From the NCBI GenBank assembly GCA_011391125.1, contig JAABRE010000056.1, forward strand, positions 1 to 32,097: a stretch of 32,097 bases of DNA. The letters run 5' to 3'. The notes beneath the pieces were generated by a model. It saw only the letters and a program-made list of their open reading frames with translations. It made no database searches and was not told where the DNA came from. Source of the stretch: Synechococcales cyanobacterium S06 (GTDB lineage Bacteria > Cyanobacteriota > Cyanobacteriia > Cyanobacteriales > JAABRE01). Shown one piece after another: positions 1 to 8,480 of the stretch. Numbering within the stretch: position 1 is the first letter of the stretch; the number at the start of each line of letters is the position of its first letter. Position numbers and translations under genes: made by a program.

Positions 1-1
1 T

Positions 2-139
2 TATTTAGTTTTACAATTAGTAGAAATTCCACCAGAAATAGGAACTAAAGCATTAGATAAATTGAGATATTTACAAGCATTTATGAATGAAAAAATAAGT
101 TATATCCATTGGTTTAGACGAATCAATCTGTCATGGTGA
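2..139 (+). CDS. 3' end of an unrecognised protein (partial)
   Basis: An open frame runs from the left edge to a TGA at 137-139, giving about 45 residues with a hydrophobic start (LVLQLVEIPPE) and a basic, aromatic end (WFRRINLSW). No start is visible because the gene begins outside the window. I do not recognise the family. It converges on the amidase-like gene, with only 23 bp between the two stop codons. It may be real or a remnant; composition alone does not decide. Confidence 0.3.
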   Translation, partial: YLVLQLVEIPPEIGTKALDKLRYLQAFMNEKISYIHWFRRINLSW

Positions 140-162
140 TTTGAGTTGATTATGGGTTTTTA

Positions 163-627
163 TTACTGTAATTGTAAAGTTTTGTAACGACTTTCACCAT
201 TTCTGCATCCTGATAAACAAATAGCAATATAATGGTTATTCCAATATTGACCAAATTCTAATTTAAAAGAATCTTCTTGATCACGAAAACCGGCATGAAA
301 AGGGGCAATCTTTTCGTCTAAAGCATATTCTATTTCACCTTTACTACTAATAATATAATTGTAACCTCCATGAGTCCATCCCAAAGTATTTACCTGATAA
401 CTAAAAAAACTTTTTGCTTCTCCTGTTGGTTTTCCTATCCAAGAATGAGCTGTCGCTGAATGATGAATCGCTATTCCTTCAATTTTTCCCTGACGTTGCC
501 AATTTTTATATTGTTGATAATTCGGCATTTTTTCTCTTACGTCAATGATGAGAGGTTTTTCGATATCCCTCTTTTGTTTCTTGAGAGTGTTAAGCCATTT
601 TTGAACTTGATTTAATTTATTGCTCAT
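163..627 (-). CDS. N-acetylmuramoyl-L-alanine amidase/PGRP-like protein, C-terminally truncated
   Basis: The 154-residue product looks like the first part of an amidase_2/PGRP domain, which cuts the lactyl-amide bond between MurNAc and the stem peptide using zinc. Visible marks are the first ligand region AIHHSAT (about residues 53-59), the GWTHGGYNYII strand (83-93), FHAG (110-113) and the NHYIAICLSG strand (131-140). The usual last third, with the final zinc ligand (a C, H or D in a GHRD-like motif), is missing: the protein stops 14 residues after ICLSG. The ATG at 627 was chosen because GGGAGGAA lies just upstream; a longer reading to 675 would run through a palindromic repeat and is unlikely. 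No signal peptide is seen. It is probably a decayed or non-catalytic copy. Confidence 0.6.
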   Translation of the reverse strand: MSNKLNQVQKWLNTLKKQKRDIEKPLIIDVREKMPNYQQYKNWQRQGKIEGIAIHHSATAHSWIGKPTGEAKSFFSYQVNTLGWTHGGYNYIISSKGEIEYALDEKIAPFHAGFRDQEDSFKLEFGQYWNNHYIAICLSGCRNGESRYKTLQLQ

Positions 628-651
628 CTTACATTCCTCCCTTGTTGTTTG

Positions 652-668
652 GGTGGGCAATGCCCACC
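652..668. repeat. Small GGTGGGCA palindrome
   Basis: GGTGGGCA and TGCCCACC flank a single A. It lies between the RNB gene stop and the amidase-like start. The ends match the terminal motif of the larger repeats at 14626-14692, 28539-28670 and 29679-29810, so it looks like a minimal member of that family. Confidence 0.6.
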
Positions 669-674
669 AGACCA

Positions 675-2918
675 TTAATCTTCGAGATCTTCGTCTCTTA
701 AATCACTACCTCCGCGTACTGTACCTAAGTCAATCTGTTGTCGATAATAGTCAACACTCTTAATTTCCACTTCTACGGTATCACCTAAACGGTAAGCGAT
801 GCGGTTTTTGCGACCTACTAAGCAACTATGACGGGCGCGATATTCATACCAGTCATCTTTGAGGGAGCTAACATGAACTAAGCCTTCAACAAGCCAGTCT
901 TCAATTTCGACAAAAAAGCCATAGGATTGAACTCCCGTAATTAATCCGTTGAGAATATGACCAGTTCTTGCTTTCATTTTTTCGGCTTTTTTCAATCCTT
1001 GCAGGTCTTTTTCCGCATCGAGGCCGACTTTTTCTCGGTCATTAAGTTGCAAAAGGGCGATCGCAATTTCCTGTTCTAAGTCTTCTTGAATTTCTGGTGG
1101 TAAAACGTTCCATTTAATCTCACCGTGACAGGTATTACTGCCCAAATTTACCCCGATTTTCGTGTTTTTATGACGGCGATCGCGACCATGAATAAATACT
1201 GCATTTAACACTCTTTGAATTAATAAATCGGCGTAACGTTGCCCTGGAGAAATAAAATGGACATAGCCATCTGTGTATGCTAAACCGAAGTGATTTGCGA
1301 TATGTGTGCTGTATTTAATTGGTTTTAGGGTGCTGTACAAAAGGTAGTTCAAAACTTTAGCAAAGGGCGATTTTGTAAAGCTACGGCTTAAATTTTGATA
1401 GTCAATGGGGGTTATTTCTTCTTCTGATTGTAACTGAAATTCTAAGGCTAAGTTATTGGTTAATTTTATGACATCTTCGAGTTCTTCAAAGTCTGGTTCT
1501 GTCTGTGTGCAGTAAATGCTTGGTAATTCTAAGGCCTTTAAATGATCGGCAATTAATTTACCGGTAAAAACGATTAATTCTGTTAATAATGACCGAATGG
1601 GAAGGAAAGAAGAAATGCAAATTGCTCCTAATCTTCCTTCATCTTTAAAGTTAACTTGAGCTTCGGATAAATTAATATCAAAACCCCCTCTTTTTATTCT
1701 TTGTGCCTTTAATAAAGGGCTAACTTCAAAAAATAATTTATTTAATTTGCTCGCAATAACTGCCATTTCGGGATTCGATTGCTTTTCACTTCCTAGTAAG
1801 GTTTGAACTTCAGGATAGGTTAATTGACAGTTCAGATTAATCACGCTGGGTGTCAGCTGATATTCTAACATCTGTCCCTGCTCATTAAAGTTAATTAAAA
1901 TTGACAAAGCGAAACGATCTTCTCCCTCTTTGAAGGAAATGCGATCGAGGAGATTTTCTGGTAATAAAGGTAATAATAAATCACCTAAATAAACTGCGGT
2001 TCCCCTTTTTCTTGCTTCTCTTTCTAGGTGGGATTCTGGTTTAATATAATGGGCGACATCCATAATATGAATCCCAAATTGACTGCCGTTTTCGATCGGT
2101 TCTAAAGTGAAGGCATTTTCTATTACCGAGGGACTACTTTTTTCTGGTTCGATGGCAATAGTTAATAATCCCCTTAAATCCTGTCTATTTTGAATTTCTC
2201 GCTCTGATAAATTTGTATCTAAATTGTTAGCTTCCTTGATAACTTTTTCGGAAAATCCTTGGGGTAAATCATGTTTACAGGAAACTATATCCGTATCGGT
2301 GGCAGCTTCTGCATCACTACCTAATACTTTGGTAACCTTACCAATGGGGGGATTTTGGGCAATGGGATAACGCAATACTGAGACATGAACCAAATGGTCG
2401 ATCGCCTCTTCTAAATTACCGCCATTTTGCTTGAGGCACATTTCAAAAAGCAGGCGATCATCTAAAGGAATGGCCCGATAGCTGTCTTGTTCTTTTTTTA
2501 CGGTGGCTAAAAGTGACGGATTAGCTCTTTCTAAAATGACGCTTACTTCACCCTCCGGCGATCGCCTTCTCGTGCCTTCTTTAATGATTTTTACTAACAC
2601 GCGATCGCCATTCCAAGCATTACTTAAATGACTTTCGCGAATATAAATATCATCGGCTTCTTCCGCATCTTGAATGGCAAAACAAAAACCCTTACTGGAG
2701 CAGCGTAACTTGGCTTCTACTACATCGGTTTCCTGAAGACGACGATATTTGCCACGTTCTTTGACCAATACCCCTACTCGCTCTAAAGCATCAAGAGCAA
2801 TTTCTAATTTGGCCTGAGTTTCGTCATCTTCGCAACCGAGTTTTTTTTCTAAAACCTTAGCAGCTACGAGTTTATCACCACTAAAATGAGAAAGCAGTGT
2901 AGCGATTGAAAAGTCCAT
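675..2918 (-). CDS. RNase R/II-like RNB-domain protein, Zam-like, with degenerate active site
   Basis: The 747-residue product has the RNase R architecture: an N-terminal winged-helix-like segment (1-60), a cold-shock-like region (about 65-130), an RNB domain (about 245-600) and a C-terminal S1 domain (about 658-735, GHILNGLITGVQSYGFFVEI). RNB enzymes degrade RNA 3' to 5' with two metals held by Asp residues in an IDxxDAxDxDDA motif. Here the aligned segment (256-269) reads IEPEKSSPSVIENA: the Asp cluster is gone, leaving E257, E267 and N268. The SPIRRYxDL motif has become SPGQRYADL. The fold is kept (GIHIMDVAHYI, AVYLGDLLLPLLP). It resembles the cyanobacterial Zam group (resistance to acetazolamide) in length and layout; that link is recalled, not tested. 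It may bind RNA rather than cut it. Confidence 0.85.
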   Translation of the reverse strand: MDFSIATLLSHFSGDKLVAAKVLEKKLGCEDDETQAKLEIALDALERVGVLVKERGKYRRLQETDVVEAKLRCSSKGFCFAIQDAEEADDIYIRESHLSNAWNGDRVLVKIIKEGTRRRSPEGEVSVILERANPSLLATVKKEQDSYRAIPLDDRLLFEMCLKQNGGNLEEAIDHLVHVSVLRYPIAQNPPIGKVTKVLGSDAEAATDTDIVSCKHDLPQGFSEKVIKEANNLDTNLSEREIQNRQDLRGLLTIAIEPEKSSPSVIENAFTLEPIENGSQFGIHIMDVAHYIKPESHLEREARKRGTAVYLGDLLLPLLPENLLDRISFKEGEDRFALSILINFNEQGQMLEYQLTPSVINLNCQLTYPEVQTLLGSEKQSNPEMAVIASKLNKLFFEVSPLLKAQRIKRGGFDINLSEAQVNFKDEGRLGAICISSFLPIRSLLTELIVFTGKLIADHLKALELPSIYCTQTEPDFEELEDVIKLTNNLALEFQLQSEEEITPIDYQNLSRSFTKSPFAKVLNYLLYSTLKPIKYSTHIANHFGLAYTDGYVHFISPGQRYADLLIQRVLNAVFIHGRDRRHKNTKIGVNLGSNTCHGEIKWNVLPPEIQEDLEQEIAIALLQLNDREKVGLDAEKDLQGLKKAEKMKARTGHILNGLITGVQSYGFFVEIEDWLVEGLVHVSSLKDDWYEYRARHSCLVGRKNRIAYRLGDTVEVEIKSVDYYRQQIDLGTVRGGSDLRDEDLED

Positions 2919-3862
2919 TGATTATAATCCTTTTAACTTGTGGTTTTTAATTTGGTGTTTAACCATTGTGTTGTTAATTTTCCTAGGATTAAACCTTATT
3001 TTTGCCTAGCAATGTTTAGCAAATATGGTTTAATTTCGGAATCATTGATCTGTAAATTCGAGCCTTGAGGAATCTAAAAATTGTTTTCGAGAATAATTTT
3101 AGGATCTATTACCTAGGGGAATTTAGCGGTCAGATGGTCAGTTTAAGGGTGTTTTTTTTCCCTGCTATGACTAGATACCACTTTTACTGGTAATTTCGGG
3201 TCTTAACTGTCATTCAACGCCAAGATTAAAGGACAGCTAATTACCAATATCCAGTAGGCCCTTATGTATTGGTAGTTGTTATAAAAATAATGGTACCAAA
3301 GCAAAGTTTCGGTACTATTATTTTTAATCTCCGTTCTCACGGGTAATGTTTGCCTCGTCAATGTTAGAAAAGCTTGTCATTCCAAACACACGGCCGTCTA
3401 GTCGGGCTTATTTAATGTTTAAACAGAGAGCCTAGAACTGGCGGTCATTCTCGGGTCTGATGACTTATCTAACGTAGTCCTCGAAAGACTTAGACTGCAA
3501 CTGCTCTTATTTTACAGTTATTACCGGAAAATACTAGATTTACGAGCAGTGTTCTCCAGCTAATTTGCGCTTGGTAGAGATTAGGTCAACAAGGAATGTT
3601 CCTTATTACTGAGTTATCATTTTAAACTAATTTGGTTCAAAATAGATTGTTTTTTGCCGTTAAGTAATCTATTATTTCTTTCCAACCCAGAATTTATCAC
3701 TATATAGCCATCAGTGATCAGCGATTAGCTTTACTAAAAGTAACATCCCTTCTTTTGTTGAGATTAGATCTTGGTTTGCTATTTCTGCCGATAATTTTTA
3801 TTCCTTTTCTAATTTGTGCCAAAATCAAATATATTTGTTTGCTAAATACTAATAAAAAATAA
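2919..3862. other. 944-bp gene-free interval with many hairpins; possible structured RNA
   Basis: No credible ORF is seen on either strand between the divergent RNB gene and the dsRNA-binding-like gene. The part from about 3100 to 3610 is visibly less AT-rich than other spacers here and is full of inverted repeats: 3242-3249/3267-3274 (8 bp), 3283-3300/3307-3325 (about 18 bp), 3501-3506/3544-3549 (CTGCTC/GAGCAG), 3591-3604 (AAGGAA/TTCCTT), and the palindrome TGTTTAAACA at 3416-3425. I looked for signature motifs of RNase P RNA, tmRNA, SRP RNA and group I/II introns and found none. The rest (3640-3862) is plain AT-rich sequence that would hold the promoter of the downstream gene. Confidence 0.4.
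3283..3325. terminator. Strong long hairpin, possible bidirectional terminator
   Basis: AAAAATAATGGTACC at 3283-3297 pairs with GGTACTATTATTTTT at 3311-3325 with one G-U. AAA/TTT extends the stem inward, with a bulged C and a GCAAAG loop. Both arms end in A/T runs, so either strand gives a stem followed by a U-rich tract. The stem is AT-rich, so termination is uncertain; it could be one helix of a longer RNA. Confidence 0.4.
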
Positions 3863-3874
3863 TTGTTGTTGCTT

Positions 3875-4510
3875 ATGTTAAATCAATTTCGTTCTCTTTA
3901 TCCCCAAGGTAGTTTAATTAGTGAATTACTGACCATTGATCATGGTAAATATATTGTTAGGGTTTTGGTGATGATTAATGGTATTACTTTGGCGACGGGG
4001 TTGGCCGCTGCTGAAACGGTGGAGAAAGCCGAAGATCAAGCCAGAAATCGTGCTTTAACCCTTCTTAATCTTAATCCTGAATCTGTTAATAATTCTCAGA
4101 ATCAGACTACTAAAAGTGTTAGCAAAACTACTACTAATTCTGGCCGAAATAAAAAACAAGAACCTACCAATTTGGCGACTACTAATCTTATTACTCCCAT
4201 TTCTAGTTCCCTTCCTGCTTTGGAAAATACTTTTTCCGATACCTCTAATTTAACTTCACCAATGATGGAATTAGAGTCAACCGTTGAGGCTAATTCCCCT
4301 CAAGTTCCCGAAACTACCAATCCCATTCCCCTTTTCTCTGGTGATCTTTCCGAGGCGATCGCCAAAACTCAAGTGGAACTGAAACGACTGGGTTGGACTA
4401 ATGAACAAGGTCGCGACTACTTACTACAAACCTATGGTAAGCGATCGCGTCAGTTACTTTCAGATCAAGAGTTATTGGAGTTTCTCCAGCATCTCGAAAA
4501 TCAACCCTAA
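3875..4510 (+). CDS. dsRNA-binding-motif-like protein of unknown function
   Basis: The 211-residue product has an N-terminal segment (about 18-60) ending VEKAEDQARNRALTLLNL, which fits the strand-strand-strand-helix half of a double-stranded-RNA-binding motif. A low-complexity Ser/Thr/Asn/Pro linker follows (about 65-150). A charged C-terminal helical region (about 155-205) contains LKRLGWTNEQGRDYLLQTYGKRSR. The ATG at 3875 is preferred over an in-frame TTG at 3863. It is divergent from the RNB gene across the 0.94-kb spacer. The family name is unknown to me, and the dsRNA-binding call is an inference from the helix pattern. Confidence 0.65.
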   Translation: MLNQFRSLYPQGSLISELLTIDHGKYIVRVLVMINGITLATGLAAAETVEKAEDQARNRALTLLNLNPESVNNSQNQTTKSVSKTTTNSGRNKKQEPTNLATTNLITPISSSLPALENTFSDTSNLTSPMMELESTVEANSPQVPETTNPIPLFSGDLSEAIAKTQVELKRLGWTNEQGRDYLLQTYGKRSRQLLSDQELLEFLQHLENQP

Positions 4511-4538
4511 CAATTAGACGAATTGCACCAAGTCGCAG

Positions 4539-4593
4539 TAATAGGTAATAGGTTTTTAGGTAATAGGTAATAGGTAATAGGTAATAGGTTTTT
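4539..4593 (+). repeat. Heptanucleotide tandem repeat (TAATAGG)n
   Basis: Two blocks of TAATAGG units (two, then about four) are separated by TTTTTAGG and end in another TTTTT. They are 7-bp short tandem repeats of the kind known in cyanobacteria as STRR. They lie between the dsRNA-binding-like gene and clpP. Confidence 0.75.
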
Positions 4594-4634
4594 AAATAAT
4601 TAAGATAACTATTAACTCACCTGCTTAAAATTTG

Positions 4635-4663
4635 TTAACTGATAACTGATAACTGATAACTGA
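4635..4663 (+). repeat. Heptanucleotide tandem repeat (AACTGAT)n
   Basis: About four units of AACTGAT follow the TAATAGG array after a short spacer. The period is again 7 bp but the sequence differs, so two independent heptamer arrays sit in the same intergenic spacer. Confidence 0.75.
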
Positions 4664-4743
4664 AATGACGCTTGGGGTAGGACAATTGATTTTATTCTTA
4701 GTTTCCCAAGATATCTATTGATAATTGTCAACTATCAATAATT

Positions 4744-4771
4744 GTAAGGGCGAACGGCCGTTCGCCCCTAC
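4744..4771. repeat. 28-bp GGCCG-centred palindrome
   Basis: The arms GTAAGGGCGAACGG and CCGTTCGCCCCTAC are complementary with one mismatch. It lies 6 bp beyond the clpP stop, so it could also act as a strong 3' hairpin for clpP. It shares ends and the CGGCCG core with 23700-23727. Confidence 0.7.
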
Positions 4772-4777
4772 TGTCAA

Positions 4778-5377
4778 CTATTCTGGGGGTTTGGTTGCCG
4801 AAGGACTACGGTTAATTACTTGGTCAATTAAACCATATTCCTTGGCATCTTCAGCAGACATAAAGAAATCCCGATCTGTGTCTTCGGTGATTTTATCTAA
4901 AGGTTGTCCCGTATGATTAGCTAAATGCTGATTTAACAAGTCTTTGAGATATAAAATTTCTTTGGCCTGAATTTCAATATCCGTAGCTTGCCCCTGTGCT
5001 CCACCTAATGGCTGGTGAATCATAATCCGCGAATTCGGCAAACTCATCCGTTTTCCTTTCACACCTGCACTGAGTAAAAATGCTCCCATACTGGCGGCTA
5101 AACCAACACAAATGGTCGAAACATCCGGCCTAATTTGATTCATGGTATCAAATATACCCAAACCTGCGGAGACTGAACCTCCGGGGGAATTGATATATAG
5201 ATAAATGTCTTTTTCCGCGTCCTCAGCTTCTAAAAATAACAATTGCGCCACAATTAAATTAGCTAATTCGTCGGTGACAGGCTGCCCCAAAAAAACAATT
5301 CTTTCGCGCAAGAGTCGGGAGTAAATATCAAAAGCGCGTTCACCACGTCCAGATGATTCAATAACTGTAGGTATCAT
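4778..5377 (-). CDS. clpP: ATP-dependent Clp protease proteolytic subunit
   Basis: The 199-residue serine peptidase subunit forms the barrel that degrades proteins fed by ClpX or ClpC. The triad is visible: Ser96 in GLAASMGAF, His121 in MIHQP and Asp170 in TDRDFF. The INSPGGSV oxyanion-loop motif is at about 62-69. All catalytic residues are present, so this is a ClpP and not the inactive ClpR paralogue. Cyanobacteria carry several ClpP copies, and which one this is cannot be told here. No clpX follows it: the upstream neighbour on the same strand is gmk, 44 bp away. Confidence 0.96.
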   Translation of the reverse strand: MIPTVIESSGRGERAFDIYSRLLRERIVFLGQPVTDELANLIVAQLLFLEAEDAEKDIYLYINSPGGSVSAGLGIFDTMNQIRPDVSTICVGLAASMGAFLLSAGVKGKRMSLPNSRIMIHQPLGGAQGQATDIEIQAKEILYLKDLLNQHLANHTGQPLDKITEDTDRDFFMSAEDAKEYGLIDQVINRSPSATKPPE

Positions 5378-5421
5378 GTAATCTCAATTTTATTTTGTTC
5401 TAATCTGATTGTAGCTAGGGA

Positions 5422-5979
5422 TTAACCTTTATTGAAAATGATTGCTTCAATGGAGGCTAAACTCTGCTCTAAGTCATCATTAACCAGCTCGTATTCAAAC
5501 TCTTTACTGAGGATAAGTTCATCGATCGCCCGTTCTAAGCGTTTTTTGATGTCCTCCTCATCTTCCGAGCCTCGATTTCTTAAACGTTGTTCTAAGGTCT
5601 TTAAATCCGGGGGCAAAATAAAGATTCTCAACGCTTCGGGAAAAATTTGCTTAACTAAACCAGCCCCAATGACTTCTATTTCTAAAAGTATTGACTTCCC
5701 CTGCTGCAATTGTTCTTGAACCTTTTGCTTGGGAGTACCATAATAATTACCGGCATATTCGGCATATTCTAATAATTCATCATGGGCGATCATCCTTTCA
5801 AATTCAAGGCGATCGAGGAAATAGTAGGATTTCCCCTCAATTTCCCCTGGTCGAGGTTTTCTGGTCGTAGCCGAAATAGACAAATAAAGTTCGGGATACT
5901 TTTTCGTTAATAATCGGACCAAAGTCCCTTTTCCGACACCACTTGGTCCGGTAATAACAATTAATGTTCCTGTATTCAT
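5422..5979 (-). CDS. gmk: Guanylate kinase
   Basis: The 185-residue enzyme phosphorylates GMP to GDP with ATP. The P-loop GPSGVGKGT is at 11-19, and the GMP-binding region includes STTRKPRPGE and GKSYYF (about 37-54). Length fits the family. The start codon directly abuts the stop of the upstream remA-like gene, so the two are almost certainly co-transcribed and perhaps translationally coupled. Confidence 0.96.
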   Translation of the reverse strand: MNTGTLIVITGPSGVGKGTLVRLLTKKYPELYLSISATTRKPRPGEIEGKSYYFLDRLEFERMIAHDELLEYAEYAGNYYGTPKQKVQEQLQQGKSILLEIEVIGAGLVKQIFPEALRIFILPPDLKTLEQRLRNRGSEDEEDIKKRLERAIDELILSKEFEYELVNDDLEQSLASIEAIIFNKG

Positions 5980-6240
5980 TTAGTTACTGTGTGAGTCTTT
6001 GTTGACAACAAATCTGTTGGCCACCGTTTCCGGTTGGATAGCAGATAGGATAACATGACTAGAATCGGTGATAATCACTCCCCTAGTCCGTCTTCCGTAG
6101 GTAGCGTCAATTAAATGCCCTTTTTCTTTGGCTTCTGAAATAATACGCTTAATGGGGGCGGATTCTGGGCTAACTATGGCAATGACCCGATTAGCTGAGA
6201 CAATGTTACCAAAACCGATATTAATAAGTTGTATATCCAT
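5980..6240 (-). CDS. remA: RemA/DUF370 family regulator
   Basis: The 86-residue protein matches the DUF370/RemA family ([23 protein letters not shown], then [19 protein letters not shown]). In Bacillus, RemA is a DNA-binding activator of biofilm-matrix genes; its cyanobacterial role is not established. It forms a two-gene unit with gmk. The order rqcH / remA-gmk recalls the Bacillus yloA-remA-gmk neighbourhood, which supports all three calls. Confidence 0.9.
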   Translation of the reverse strand: MDIQLINIGFGNIVSANRVIAIVSPESAPIKRIISEAKEKGHLIDATYGRRTRGVIITDSSHVILSAIQPETVANRFVVNKDSHSN

Positions 6241-6709
6241 AGATCTGGTTTATTTAGTGAGTGTAATTCTGTATTATCTAATGTTATAGATTATAATTGC
6301 CCATTTCAAGGCTATTTTCTCATATTTTCGAGATTTTTCCCTTTTTTGCTCTTTTTTTTGATAAATCTATCTCAGGATAGATGACAAATAACCTTGCCTT
6401 TATTATTTTTTTAGTGCAATTTTGCTTGTTGTTTTTGCAAAAAAAGAAATTCAGGCTGATTATTTATTAGTTAATATTTACCCTAAATTTTAGGTACTTT
6501 GATAACAATTATTAATCATAAGTTAGCTCATGGGCAATCTAATTTGTAATTAAATCAAGTTAGGTAAAAACATTTTTTTACGGGCAAATTTTGCCTAAGA
6601 TTTAGATTTGTTTTGCTCAAGAAGCTCTTTTAAATTAGCTATTAGATAAAATAAAGATTAAACCAGACTTTAACTGTTATAATTATCAATAAATGTTTAA
6701 ATAAATACC
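6241..6709. other. Divergent remA/rqcH intergenic region
   Basis: This 469-bp, very AT-rich spacer must hold the promoters of remA-gmk (minus) and the NFACT gene (plus). The one conspicuous element is a perfect inverted repeat ATCTATC-TCAG-GATAGAT at 6365-6382. No further gene or structured RNA is seen. Confidence 0.6.
6365..6382. promoter_or_regulatory. Perfect 7-bp inverted repeat, operator candidate
   Basis: ATCTATC and GATAGAT flank a 4-bp centre. It lies about 125 bp upstream of the remA start and 330 bp upstream of rqcH. No T-run follows, so an operator is more likely than a terminator. The binding protein is unknown. Confidence 0.3.
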
Positions 6710-8425
6710 ATGCAACCTGTTGATTATACTACGATTTCTGCTATTGCTGCTGAGTTAAGGGAATTTTGGCTTCCCGCTAAAATTGAGCAAGTCTTCCAAC
6801 GCGATCGCTTTACCATTTCCCTTGGTTTAAGAACTTTGAAAAAACGAGCTTGGTTAACAGTTTGCTGGCATCCTCAAGCGGCAAGAATTTGTCTGGATTC
6901 TCCTCCTCCTCGTATTCCTGATACTTTCACTTTTAGCGATCAATTACGTCACCAATTAAATGGTTTTGCTTTAATTAATATCAAGGAAATTGCACCCTGG
7001 GAAAGGGTGTTAGATTTACAATTTGCGACTAGGCCGAATGAGTCTCCTGTCTATCATTTATACATAGAAATTATGGGGAAATATAGCAATGTAATTTTAA
7101 CAGATAGTAACCAACAAATTATTACGGTTGGTCATCAGGTAACGTCTTCTCAATCTAGTTTTAGAACTGTACAAACGGGACAAATTTATCAGTTACCTCC
7201 GAATTTAACAGGTAGTATTCCTAAGTTAACTGAGTCTCAAGAAAGTTGGCAGGAAAGAGTTAGTTTAATCCCCGGAAAATTAAGGCTGCAATTATTAAAA
7301 TGTTACCGTGGTTTAAGTCCATATCTGGTTAATTATCTGCTGGAAGCTGCTGGTTTAGATAAGGAGATAAATAACGATAATTTAACGGCTGAAAATTGGC
7401 ATAATTTGTTTACAAAATGGCAGGAATGGTTAACTATTTTAGAGACTAATAATTTTAAAGCAGCTTGGACTAATGTTGGATATACTGTTATTAATTGGGG
7501 TGATATTAAACCAGAAAAAAATGTAAATACTCTGATTAATTTATATTATACTACTCAGTTTAATCAGGAAATATTTAAGCAGTTAAAACATCAATTATCG
7601 CAAAAGCTTGCTAATTTACTAAAGAAATTAAACCTGAAAAAAGACACCTATCAAAACCGTTTAAATGAGTCCAAGGAAGCGGATGAATATAAGTCTTTAG
7701 CTGATTTATTAATGGCTAATTTACATTTATATGAAGTAGGAATAAAGGAGATTATTTTGGCTGATTTTGAGACAGATAAACCAATTAAAATAAAGTTAAA
7801 TCCAGAAAAAAATGCGGTACAAAATGCGCAATTTTTGTATAAACAACATCAGAAATTAAAACGAGCTAAAAAGGCGATCGATCCTTTATTGGCCGAAGTT
7901 GACACAGAAATTCGCTATTTACAACAGATAGAAACTAATTTAAAACAGTTAGAAATTTACCAAAATCAGGAGGATTTACAAACATTAGAAGAAATAAGAG
8001 AGGAGTTAATTTTACAAAAATATATTCAGGAAGAAAAACGCAGTCAAAACGCAAATAATGAGTCAAAACCTCATAATTTTACGACACCTTCTGGTTTTGA
8101 ATTGTTAGTTGGCAGAAATAATAAACAAAATGATTTCCTTACTTTTAAGACTGCAAATGACTACGATTTATGGTTTCATACCCAAGAAATTGCGGGGAGT
8201 CACGTGTTATTAAGATTACCTCCAGGAGAAGTTGCACAGGAAAGCGATTTACAATTTGCTGCTAATATTTCTGCTTATTATAGTCAGGCCAGAGAAAGCG
8301 ATCAAGTACCTGTTATTTATACTAAACCAAAGTATGTTTATAAACCAAAAGGTGCTAAACCCGGAATGACAATTTATAAGCAGGAAACTGTTATTTGGGG
8401 TCGTCCACAACAAGCTTTAATCTGA
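6710..8425 (+). CDS. rqcH: NFACT family protein (RqcH/Rqc2-like ribosome quality control factor)
   Basis: The 571-residue product has an NFACT-N domain (1 to about 230, starting MQPVDYTTISAIAAEL), a long charged coiled-coil section (about 270-455) and a C-terminal NFACT-R domain (about 460-565) containing DYDLWFHTQEIAGSHVLLR. In bacteria RqcH binds obstructed 50S subunits carrying peptidyl-tRNA and directs C-terminal alanine tailing of stalled chains. Older annotations call such proteins fibronectin-binding. Length is typical. It is divergent from remA-gmk. The function is transferred from the family. Confidence 0.9.
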   Translation: MQPVDYTTISAIAAELREFWLPAKIEQVFQRDRFTISLGLRTLKKRAWLTVCWHPQAARICLDSPPPRIPDTFTFSDQLRHQLNGFALINIKEIAPWERVLDLQFATRPNESPVYHLYIEIMGKYSNVILTDSNQQIITVGHQVTSSQSSFRTVQTGQIYQLPPNLTGSIPKLTESQESWQERVSLIPGKLRLQLLKCYRGLSPYLVNYLLEAAGLDKEINNDNLTAENWHNLFTKWQEWLTILETNNFKAAWTNVGYTVINWGDIKPEKNVNTLINLYYTTQFNQEIFKQLKHQLSQKLANLLKKLNLKKDTYQNRLNESKEADEYKSLADLLMANLHLYEVGIKEIILADFETDKPIKIKLNPEKNAVQNAQFLYKQHQKLKRAKKAIDPLLAEVDTEIRYLQQIETNLKQLEIYQNQEDLQTLEEIREELILQKYIQEEKRSQNANNESKPHNFTTPSGFELLVGRNNKQNDFLTFKTANDYDLWFHTQEIAGSHVLLRLPPGEVAQESDLQFAANISAYYSQARESDQVPVIYTKPKYVYKPKGAKPGMTIYKQETVIWGRPQQALI

Positions 8426-8480
8426 TTATATTTTGGTAATGAACTTGTAATTAAATAATTATCAAGAGGGAGTTTAAATT

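Noticed and set aside
2919-3862. rnpB, ssrA (tmRNA) or ffs in the large spacer
   Set aside because: None of the signature motifs (RNase P GAGGAAAGTCC and ACAGAA, the tmRNA 3' TTCGA arm or tag peptide, the SRP GGAAGG loop) was found on either strand.
4725-4916. 63-codon plus-strand ORF
   Set aside because: It runs through the palindromic repeat and the antisense of clpP; not a plausible protein.
5432-5719. 95-codon plus-strand ORF
   Set aside because: It is antisense to gmk, is Ser/Lys-rich and has no ribosome site.
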